This document shows positions 55,415-62,229 of a stretch of DNA of 64,000 nt, one piece after another (the first letter of the stretch is position 1; each line of letters starts with the position of its first letter). Location: positions 1 through 64,000 of the forward strand of contig JBHJIR010000016.1 in NCBI GenBank assembly GCA_050043265.1, written 5' to 3'. The position numbers were made by a program, and so were the translations under genes. Under the pieces are notes generated by a model that had not been told where the DNA came from, made no database searches, and saw nothing but the letters and a program-made list of their open reading frames with translations. The DNA is from Pelagibius sp050043265. Its GTDB lineage: Bacteria; Pseudomonadota; Alphaproteobacteria; Kiloniellales; Kiloniellaceae.

Positions 55415-55450
55415 CGGTGGATGCCCGGATGGATGCCCAGGTGGATGCCA
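55415..55450 (+). repeat. Three 12-bp repeats at IclR gene start
   Basis: Three near-copies of a GGTGGATGCCC-type 12-mer (55415-55426, 55427-55438, 55439-55450) give repeated in-frame GTG/ATG codons and the peptide VDARMDAQVDAM. Confidence 0.8.
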
Positions 55451-56262
55451 TGGACGAGAAAACCACGGACCAGGAGCGCCCGGCGGAGTTCGTCGAGGCC
55501 TTGGCCAAGGGCCTGGGGATTCTCGAGAGCTTCGATGCGACCCATCCGGAGATGACGCTCAGCGAGGTGGCGCGCCGGGTCGGCCTCACTCCCGCCGCCG
55601 CGCGCCGCAGCCTCCTTACGCTCTCCGCCCTGGGCTACGTCGGCCAGACCAACAAGCGCTTTCACCTGCGCCCCAAGGTGATGACCCTGGGGTCGGCCTT
55701 CTACTTCTCGGCGCGGATCGATGAGGTGCTGCAGCCGGACCTGCGCGAACTGGTGGAGCGCTTCGGCGATGCCTCTTCGGTCGGGACCCTCGACGGCCAC
55801 GACGTCATCTACATCGCCCACGTCTCGGTCCAGCGTGCACGCCGCGCGGCGGCGGTTGTCGGCGCACGCTATCCCGCCTATGCCACCTCGCTGGGCCGCG
55901 TCCTGATGGCCGGGCTCAGCGACGCTGAACTGGATGAATACATCGCGACCGTCGATCTGAAGCCCCTGACATCCAAGACGATTGTCGACCGCAAGGCCCT
56001 GCGCCGCGAGATCATGGCGGTCCGCGAAGCCGGCTACTCGACCACGGTCGACCAGCTCGACTACGGCATTACCGCCCTGGCGGTACCGATCCGCGATCTT
56101 AACGGCCGCACCATCGCCGCCCTCAACTCTTCGGGCTACACCGGGATGGTGACGCCGAAGGCGCTGACCAAGGAGCGGCTTCCGGAGTTGCGGACCGTCG
56201 CGTCGCGGATCGCGCACGCCATCTCCCGCTACCCGGTCCTTCAATCGATAATCGGCGCCTGA
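55417..56262 (+). CDS. IclR-family regulator
   Basis: About 281 residues if translation begins at the GTG at 55417, nine bases after GAAGG; ATG codons at 55429 and 55450 and a TTG at 55408 are also possible. Winged helix-turn-helix (LSEVARRVGLTPAAARRSLLTL) and an effector domain of the PcaR/PobR type (SARIDEVLQPDLRELVERF; LGRVLMAGLSDAEL; TVDQLDYGITALAVPIRD). IclR proteins of this branch usually govern aromatic degradation. It overlaps or abuts the dioxygenase stop and lies 15 bases before the amidohydrolase. Confidence 0.9.
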   Translation: MDARMDAQVDAMDEKTTDQERPAEFVEALAKGLGILESFDATHPEMTLSEVARRVGLTPAAARRSLLTLSALGYVGQTNKRFHLRPKVMTLGSAFYFSARIDEVLQPDLRELVERFGDASSVGTLDGHDVIYIAHVSVQRARRAAAVVGARYPAYATSLGRVLMAGLSDAELDEYIATVDLKPLTSKTIVDRKALRREIMAVREAGYSTTVDQLDYGITALAVPIRDLNGRTIAALNSSGYTGMVTPKALTKERLPELRTVASRIAHAISRYPVLQSIIGA

Positions 56263-56277
56263 ACGCGCAAAGGCGCG

Positions 56278-57792
56278 ATGGAGGAAAGTATGTGCAGGCT
56301 ATGTGACTCCACGACCCGGGCAACCCTCTCCCCCACCCGGCGGGGCTTCCTCAAAACGAGCTTGGGCACCGGGCTGGCGGCGGCAGCGACGGGCCTTTCC
56401 GGCCCGGCGCAGGCGCAGGGCGAAACGCCTATGCCGGAGGGACTGGCGGCAGGCGGGCGGCGCATTCTGATCCGCGGCGGCGCCGTGCTGTCGATGGACG
56501 AGACCGTCGGCAACTACCCGGCCGGCGACGTGTTGATCGATGGTTCCAAGATCGTCGAGGTTGCCGCGCGCATCGACGCACCCGACGCCGCCGTGGTCGA
56601 AGCCGCGGGCAGGATCGTCATGCCCGGATTCATCGACACCCACCACCACCAGTTCGAAACGGCGCTGCGCAGCCAGCTCGCCAACGGCATCCTGATCAAC
56701 GACGGCCGCCCGGCCAACGCCACCAACTACTACGATACCATCCTGCAGCAGTTCTCGATGGTCTACCGGCCGGAAGACGTCTACATCAACGAGCTCTACG
56801 GCTCGATTGCGCAGATGGACGCTGGCGTGACGACGGTGATGGACGTGAGCCAGATCCATCACTCGCCGGAGCATTCGGACGCGGCGATCGAAGGCCTGCG
56901 CGATGCCGGCCGCCGCGCGGTCTTCGGCTACTTCGAAGGCTGGGGCGACCGGGCCCGGTATCCGGGGGACGCCACGCGCATCCGGCAGCAGCACTTCTCC
57001 TCTGACGACCAGTTGCTGACCATGGTCATGGGCGGCGAGATCTATCTGCCCGGCCATGAGGAGGCCTGGCGCATCGGACGGGAGCTGGACCTGCCGATCG
57101 CGCTGCACGTCGTCGGCACCTTCGGCATGCAGCCGACCTTTGACGAGCTCGGCGCCGCCGGCCGGTTCGGCCCCGACAACATCTTCATCCACATGACCGG
57201 CATGTCCGAGGCCGGCTGGCAATACGCCGCCGACGCCGGCGCCCACGTTTCCCTGGCGGTGCCCATCGAAATGCACATGCGCCACGGCACGCCGCCAATT
57301 CAAAAGGCCATCGACCTCGGCCTGAGCCTTTCCCTCTCGACCGACGTCGAATGCACCATGACGGCCGACTTCTTCACGCAGATGCGCGGCGTGGTCACGC
57401 TGCAGCGGATGCTGGCGAACGAAAAGGCGCTGGCCGGCGAAGACTATCCGGAACTGATGACGACGCTGCAGGCCATCCGCCTGGCCACCCAGGGCGGCGC
57501 CGCCGGCCTGCGGCTGGACCACAAGACCGGCAGCCTGACGCCGGGCAAGGAAGCGGACATCATCCTGCTGGATGCCGAGGCCGTCAATGTCGCCCCGCTT
57601 AACAACGTGCCGGGCGCTGTGGTGACGCTGATGGAGCGCCACAACGTCGAGACCGTCTTCGTCGCGGGGCGGGTCAAGAAGTGGCGCGGCCGGCTTCTCG
57701 GCTTCGACCTGGACCGCCTGCGGGCGGAACTGGAAAGCAGCCGCGACTATCTTTTCGAAGCCGCCGGCGTGAAGCGCGACCTCTTCGCCTGA
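56278..57792 (+). CDS. Tat-exported amidohydrolase (cytosine-deaminase/chlorohydrolase branch)
   Basis: A 504-residue metal-dependent hydrolase. The N-terminus has a CRLC pair, then SPTRRGFLK (twin-arginine), a hydrophobic stretch and a GPAQAQ cleavage site near residue 47. The catalytic barrel shows PGFIDTHHHQFET (HxH), LPIALHVVGTFG, NIFIHMTGMSEAG and the aspartate in SLSTDVECTM. The metal ligands fit the ATZ/TRZ group that deaminates or dechlorinates rings or cleaves cyclic amides. Export to the periplasm is unusual for this group and suggests that the substrate is processed before uptake. Confidence 0.85.
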   Translation: MEESMCRLCDSTTRATLSPTRRGFLKTSLGTGLAAAATGLSGPAQAQGETPMPEGLAAGGRRILIRGGAVLSMDETVGNYPAGDVLIDGSKIVEVAARIDAPDAAVVEAAGRIVMPGFIDTHHHQFETALRSQLANGILINDGRPANATNYYDTILQQFSMVYRPEDVYINELYGSIAQMDAGVTTVMDVSQIHHSPEHSDAAIEGLRDAGRRAVFGYFEGWGDRARYPGDATRIRQQHFSSDDQLLTMVMGGEIYLPGHEEAWRIGRELDLPIALHVVGTFGMQPTFDELGAAGRFGPDNIFIHMTGMSEAGWQYAADAGAHVSLAVPIEMHMRHGTPPIQKAIDLGLSLSLSTDVECTMTADFFTQMRGVVTLQRMLANEKALAGEDYPELMTTLQAIRLATQGGAAGLRLDHKTGSLTPGKEADIILLDAEAVNVAPLNNVPGAVVTLMERHNVETVFVAGRVKKWRGRLLGFDLDRLRAELESSRDYLFEAAGVKRDLFA

Positions 57793-57847
57793 GAAGGCAA
57801 ACCGCGGGGCCGGGTCATAAACAAAAAGAAAACCAAGGGAGGAAGAC

Positions 57848-58870
57848 GTGCTTTTGCCTACATCCCTCGTCGGCAGCTACTGCCAGCCGGAATGGCTCAT
57901 CGACCGCGCCAGGTTGGCGGGTCGTTTCCCGCCGCGCACCCGCGCCAAGGAGCTGTGGCGCATCCCGCCGGAGCATCTTGAAGAGGCGCAGAACGACGCC
58001 ACCCTGGTCGCCATCCGGGAACAGGAGGAGGCCGGCCTGGACATCCTCACCGACGGCGAGATCCGGCGGGAGAGCTATTCGAACCGCTTCGCCACTGCGC
58101 TGGACGGCGTCGACATCGACAACCCCGGCACCGCGCTGGACCGCTCGGGCCACCCCAATCCGGTGCCGCGGATCGTCGGCAGGATCCGCCGCAAGCATGC
58201 CGTCGAGGTCGAGGACCTGAAGTTCCTGAAGGCGCATACCGACCGCAAGGTGAAGATCACCCTGCCGGGCCCCTTCACCATGAGCCAGCAGGCGCAGAAC
58301 GACTTCTATGCCACCCCTCGCGAGGCAGCCCTGGACTACGCCCAGGCCGTCAGGGAAGAGATCGCCGACCTCTTCGCCGCAGGCGCCGACGTCGTCCAGC
58401 TGGACGAGCCCTACATGCAGGCGCGCCCCGAGGCGGCCGAAGTGTACGGGCGCGATGCCCTCAACGCCGCCCTGGAGGGCGCCGCCGGGACCACCGCCGT
58501 GCATATCTGCTTCGGCTATGCGGCGATCATCCATGAACGGCCGGCCGGCTACTCCTTCTTACCGCAGATGAAGGCCTGCAGCTGCAAGCAGGTCAGTATC
58601 GAGACCGCCCAGTCGAAGCTGGACACCTCGGTGCTGGAGGCGTTGCGCGGCAAGGCCGTCATCCTGGGTGTATTGGACCTGTCGGACCACACCGTCGAAA
58701 CGCCGGAAACGGTCGCCGGGCGGATCCGTCGCGCGCTGCCGCATGTCGACGCCGACAAGCTGATCGTCGCCCCGGACTGCGGCCTGAAGTACCTGCCGCG
58801 TGCGGTCGCCTTCGGCAAGATAAAGGCGATGGCCGCCGGCGCCGCGATCGTGCGGTCTGAGCTCGCGTAG
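57848..58870 (+). CDS. MetE-like (cobalamin-independent) zinc methyltransferase homologue
   Basis: A 340-residue protein with a GTG start after GGAGGAAGAC. It corresponds to the C-terminal catalytic half of MetE or to alkyl-thiol transferases (epoxyalkane:CoM transferase type). Zinc ligands are visible as HICFGY and, later, APDCGLKYLP. LPTSLVGSY at the start and LDEPYMQARPEA are standard. Without the MetE N-terminal folate half, it probably moves a methyl or other alkyl group from a small donor to a thiol, perhaps homocysteine. It follows the amidohydrolase by 55 bases. Confidence 0.85.
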   Translation: MLLPTSLVGSYCQPEWLIDRARLAGRFPPRTRAKELWRIPPEHLEEAQNDATLVAIREQEEAGLDILTDGEIRRESYSNRFATALDGVDIDNPGTALDRSGHPNPVPRIVGRIRRKHAVEVEDLKFLKAHTDRKVKITLPGPFTMSQQAQNDFYATPREAALDYAQAVREEIADLFAAGADVVQLDEPYMQARPEAAEVYGRDALNAALEGAAGTTAVHICFGYAAIIHERPAGYSFLPQMKACSCKQVSIETAQSKLDTSVLEALRGKAVILGVLDLSDHTVETPETVAGRIRRALPHVDADKLIVAPDCGLKYLPRAVAFGKIKAMAAGAAIVRSELA

Positions 58871-59045
58871 CCGGAAAACTCTAACGCCCGCCGAGGGTAC
58901 GTTGGGGGGCAGCGCAAACAACCTAGGACTCTCATATCCGCAAAGGGAGCCTATGGGGAGCAGGTCAGTCCCTGCCCCAGGCATGATCTAAGGATCTACA
59001 CTGCAGCTGCGGTTCGCGGCAGATTTGCTCCAGCCCGCTTTCGCG

Positions 59046-59747
59046 TCAGGCGTAGGCCACCCAACCGCGCCACGTGAAACCGGCGTAAAATAGGTTCACA
59101 TCCGAAAAGCCGGCTTCACGCAGGATGGCCTCGTCCTTATGGGGGTCGTACATCGGAACATGGGCATCCACCGTACCGCGCATCTTCTCCACCTGTGCCG
59201 GATCGGCGCCCGATGCGAGGGCGAAGGCGGCGTAGCGCGACAGCCAAAGGGCACGCGCGCCGTCGTGCTGCGGAAAGCTGGAATGCGCCGCCACGAAGGG
59301 TGAGCCGGGCTTGAGCCGGCGGCGGAGTTCATGGACCGTCCGCGCGCGTTCCTCGGCGTCCAGGAAGTGTAACGTCAGAAGGCACGTCGCGGCGTCGAAT
59401 GGGCCCTCTGGCGCATCATCGATATAGCCTTCGCAGAATGTAACACGCGCCACATCAGGGCCCAGTACGCGCTTTGCCTCGTCCAGCATCGCGCCCGCCG
59501 GATCGACGCCGACAAACGTCCAGCCCTGCTGCGCATCGGCCAAGGCGCGCAATTCCTGGCCGCCGCCGGCGCCAAGTACCAGTACACGGGCATCTTCGGG
59601 CGCACGCTCGGCCAACAGGATAGCGATCATGCGGTGCAAGTCGGAGTAGCCGGGTACGAAACGCTGCGGACCGTCGCCGTAGCGCTTCGCGTGCTCGGGA
59701 TCGTTAAAGGACGCGAGCAGCGATCGCATCGTATTGTCAGCCGTCAT
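59046..59747 (-). CDS. Class I SAM-dependent methyltransferase
   Basis: About 233 residues from the ATG at 59747, overlapping the Rrf2 gene end by 11 bases; the frame extends upstream over Rrf2 sequence. Motif I VLVLGAGGGQELRAL, acidic loop VGVDPAGAML, motif IV DAATCLLTLHFLD. A typical small-molecule methyltransferase. It is coupled to the Rrf2 regulator, which may control it. The substrate is unknown. Confidence 0.85.
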   Translation of the reverse strand: MTADNTMRSLLASFNDPEHAKRYGDGPQRFVPGYSDLHRMIAILLAERAPEDARVLVLGAGGGQELRALADAQQGWTFVGVDPAGAMLDEAKRVLGPDVARVTFCEGYIDDAPEGPFDAATCLLTLHFLDAEERARTVHELRRRLKPGSPFVAAHSSFPQHDGARALWLSRYAAFALASGADPAQVEKMRGTVDAHVPMYDPHKDEAILREAGFSDVNLFYAGFTWRGWVAYA

Positions 59748-60201
59748 GAACCGTCTCCGGATCGTAGGGTTGCTTGTGCGCGGCGAGCCGCGCATGGAAA
59801 TCGGCGCTGAGTTGGGCGAGCGTCACCGCGCCGAAGCGTGAGAGCAAGATTGCTTCGGCCTCGTCGAAGGCGTGCTCTAACGCCGCGTTGACCGCCTGCT
59901 CGACCAGACAGCCCGGCGTCTCCGTCCGATTGCCGATGGCCAGGAGCGAGGGTTCGCCCAGCGCCTCATAGACTTCGCGCAGGGTAAGCTTCGAAAGGTC
60001 GCAGGCGAGCGTCCAGCCGCCGCCATGCCCCTTCTCCGAGCGCACATAGCCGCGCTCGCGCAGGCCCGCCATAACCCGCCGGATCACCACCGGATTGGTC
60101 TGCATCGCCATTGCCAGCGTTTCGGATGTAGCCGGCCCGTCCTGTTCGGCCATGTGCAACAGCACATGCAGCACGCCCGACAATCGGCTGTCTCTTTTCA
60201 T
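59737..60201 (-). CDS. Rrf2-family regulator (YwnA-like, no Fe-S cysteines)
   Basis: A 154-residue winged-helix protein of the Rrf2 family (QTNPVVIRRVMAGLRERGYVRSEKGHGGGWTLA). Cysteines at the IscR/NsrR cluster positions are lacking; only two cysteines exist in the whole chain. It is probably a YwnA/CymR-type regulator that senses something other than an iron-sulfur signal. A promoter with an overlapping palindrome lies directly upstream, suggesting autoregulation. Confidence 0.88.
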   Translation of the reverse strand: MKRDSRLSGVLHVLLHMAEQDGPATSETLAMAMQTNPVVIRRVMAGLRERGYVRSEKGHGGGWTLACDLSKLTLREVYEALGEPSLLAIGNRTETPGCLVEQAVNAALEHAFDEAEAILLSRFGAVTLAQLSADFHARLAAHKQPYDPETVHDG

Positions 60202-60237
60202 GTAACTTCATATATTACATAAAATTAAACCAGTCAA
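60200..60237 (-). promoter_or_regulatory. Promoter and overlapping operator of Rrf2 gene
   Basis: On the minus strand, TTGACT (60232-60237) and TATATG (60209-60214) are spaced by 17 bases, a good sigma70 promoter. An inverted repeat ATGTAA-N9-TTACAT (60200-60205 and 60215-60220) covers the -10 box and the start codon. Transcription would start within 1-3 bases of the ATG (60201), giving an almost leaderless mRNA. A GAAG five bases upstream of the ATG lies within the -10 to +1 zone. Confidence 0.6.
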
Positions 60238-60335
60238 GCCGGTGCCGGAAGCGGCCGTCGATCAGCAGGTGAGGCATCCTACACAAACCAGTGGACGCCC
60301 GATCCGGCAGATCTTGAGACCTGCAACGACACCGC

Positions 60336-60370
60336 TATGAGGGCGAGTCGGGTATGAGGGGCGAGTCGGG
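60336..60370. repeat. Direct repeat in Rrf2-MobA gap
   Basis: TATGAGGGCGAGTCGGG (60336-60352) is followed by TATGAGGGGCGAGTCGGG (60353-60370), identical apart from one inserted G. Confidence 0.8.
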
Positions 60371-60492
60371 CAGCCTGACTTTGCCCTCCCCAAAAGGAGT
60401 TCTCATAGGCCATTTCTGGAGAATATAACGTTAGATCAATGGCTCATTCTCAGAACGCCTTCGATCGCGCCTTCGTCTATTTCTGAGACTCA

Positions 60493-60511
60493 GCGTCTTT
60501 ATGTGAGACGC
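60493..60511 (-). terminator. Hairpin after mobA
   Basis: GCGTCT (60493-60498) pairs with AGACGC (60506-60511) around seven bases, 11 bases beyond the mobA stop on the minus strand. No U-run follows; weak terminator candidate. Confidence 0.35.
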
Positions 60512-60521
60512 CTCAGCACGC

Positions 60522-61151
60522 CTACCTCAGATACCGCGCCGCCTCTTCCAGGTCTTCCGGGCGGTTGGTGTTGAAGAAGGGGTCGAGCGGGCCGGCGGGG
60601 CTGTCTGCGTCGGGGAAATCGACCGCGACCAGCCGGTAGCGCGCGGTCCACAGGTCGACCTTGCGCATGTCTTCTTCCACCATCGCCTTGCGCAAGTCCT
60701 CGCGCAGGCTTACCGGCCACAGGCCGAAGACCGGATGGGTGCGGCCGTGGGTGACGGCGCAGGCCATGTCGGCGCCGGCCGTTTCCACCGCCGCCAGCAT
60801 CCGCGCCACCATATCGTGGGGAAAGAACGGCGCATCGCAGGCGAAGCTCGCCAGCCAACGCGCGCCGGGCGCGTTCGCCGCCGCCCAGTCGAGGCCGGTC
60901 AGCACCCCGGCCAGTGGTCCGGCGTAGCCTTCCACCACATCGGCGGCGACCGGCAGTCCGAAATCCGCGAAGCGCGCCGGATCGCCGTTGGCGTTCAGCA
61001 CCAGGGCCCCCACCTGCGGCGCCGCGCGTTCGACGATGTGGGCCAGGATCGGCCGCCCGCCAAGATCGCGCAGGCACTTGTCGCCGCCGCCCATGCGGCG
61101 CGACAGGCCGCCGGCCAGCAGCACGCCGGCAACGCTGTTGGTCTCGGTCAT
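60522..61151 (-). CDS. mobA: Molybdenum cofactor guanylyltransferase
   Basis: A 209-residue enzyme that attaches GMP to molybdopterin to form the MGD cofactor used by formate dehydrogenases. The nucleotide-binding LLAGGLSRRMGGGDKCL motif is exact; the metal-binding FACDAPFF aspartate and the late FFNTNRPEDL block follow. It is 19 bases downstream of the second FdhD gene, so both serve molybdoenzyme maturation, probably including FdsA. Confidence 0.95.
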   Translation of the reverse strand: MTETNSVAGVLLAGGLSRRMGGGDKCLRDLGGRPILAHIVERAAPQVGALVLNANGDPARFADFGLPVAADVVEGYAGPLAGVLTGLDWAAANAPGARWLASFACDAPFFPHDMVARMLAAVETAGADMACAVTHGRTHPVFGLWPVSLREDLRKAMVEEDMRKVDLWTARYRLVAVDFPDADSPAGPLDPFFNTNRPEDLEEAARYLR

Positions 61152-61170
61152 CCGCTATGGTCCGGCTTGG

Positions 61171-62112
61171 TCACGCCGCGTCATCGGCGCGGCTGCTCTT
61201 GCGCTGGTGGCGCGGGTCTTCCTCGTCGGCCGCATCGGGATCGTGATCGAAGATCAGACGCTCTTCGCCGGCCAGGGCGAGGAAGCGCTTGCCCTTGGCG
61301 CGGCCCACCAGGGTCAGGCCCGCCTGCCGGGCCAGGTCGACGCCCCAGGCGGTAAAGCCCGAGCGCGACACCAGGATGGGAATGCCCATCTGCACCGTCT
61401 TGATCACCATCTCCGAGGTCAGCCGCCCGGTGGTGTAGAAGATCTTGTCCTCCGGGCTGACGTCGTGCAGCAGCATGTAGCCGGCGATCTTGTCGACCGC
61501 GTTGTGGCGCCCGACGTCTTCCATGTACAGCAGCGGGCGGTCGCCCTGGCACAGCACGCAGCCGTGGATCGCGCCGGCCTGCAGGTAGAGGCTGGGCACC
61601 GCGTCGATCTGCTTCGACAGTGCGACCAGCCAGGAGGTTTTCAGCACCGCGTCCGGCGGCAGCGCCACGGTCTCGAATTTTTCCATCAGGTCGCCGAACA
61701 CGGTGCCCTGGGCGCAGCCGGACGTGCGCACCTTCTTCTTCAGCTTTTCCTCGTAGTCGGTCTCGCGCTCGGTGCGCACCACGACGACGTCCAGTTCCTC
61801 GTCGTAGTCGATGCCCTCGATCACGTCGTCGGGGCGCAGCATGTTCTGATTCAGCAGGTAGCCGACGGCGAGGTAGTCCGGGTGGTCGCCGATGGTCATC
61901 ATGGTGACGATCTCCTGCCCGTTGAGGAACAGGGTCAGCGGCCGCTCGACCACCACGGCGGTCTCCACCGCCTTGCCGTCCTGGTCGAGGCCCCGGACGC
62001 GCTCGGTCAGCCGCGGATCGTCCGGATCGGGGCGCAGCTCGAACTCGGCCAGGGCCGTCGCATCCGCCTTGGCGCGGCCCTTGCGCAGGGTTTTCGGCGT
62101 CTCTTCGCTCAC
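61171..62112 (-). CDS. fdhD: Second FdhD-family sulfurtransferase
   Basis: A 313-residue FdhD homologue. The catalytic cysteine region reads RTSGCAQGTV (single cysteine, versus SGCGVCG in the copy at 5865-6701). EDVGRHNAVDKIAGYM and LTSEMVIKTVQMGIPI are conserved. The N-terminal 35 residues and the acidic DPDAADEEDP tail are extra. In a tight pair with mobA. It may serve a different molybdoenzyme from the fds operon copy. Confidence 0.92.
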   Translation of the reverse strand: MSEETPKTLRKGRAKADATALAEFELRPDPDDPRLTERVRGLDQDGKAVETAVVVERPLTLFLNGQEIVTMMTIGDHPDYLAVGYLLNQNMLRPDDVIEGIDYDEELDVVVVRTERETDYEEKLKKKVRTSGCAQGTVFGDLMEKFETVALPPDAVLKTSWLVALSKQIDAVPSLYLQAGAIHGCVLCQGDRPLLYMEDVGRHNAVDKIAGYMLLHDVSPEDKIFYTTGRLTSEMVIKTVQMGIPILVSRSGFTAWGVDLARQAGLTLVGRAKGKRFLALAGEERLIFDHDPDAADEEDPRHQRKSSRADDAA

Positions 62113-62229
62113 GTCCTAACCTCTTTTTAGGATCACGCGCCCAACTATGAAGGCCGCGGGCGGCCCCGGCAAGGGGACCCGCCCGAGAGTTCATTTGGTC
62201 CCGCAACGCTGAAAAGCTATAAGAAATCC

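Larger units (their letters stand above)
60202..60521. other. Intergenic region between Rrf2 and MobA genes
   Basis: 320 bases without a gene. The left end holds the Rrf2 promoter; a direct repeat lies at 60336-60370; CTGAG-A-CTCAG (60483-60493) and the hairpin at 60493-60511 lie near the MobA stop. A stretch of lower GC (60395-60500) holds no coding signal I recognise. Confidence 0.5.

Noticed and set aside
47955..60510. Shared 14-mer CGTCTCACATAAAG at 47955-47968 (plus) and 60497-60510 (minus), considered as insertion-sequence ends
   Set aside because: About 15 shared 14-mers are expected by chance in a 64 kb window on both strands, and there is no transposase or target duplication nearby.
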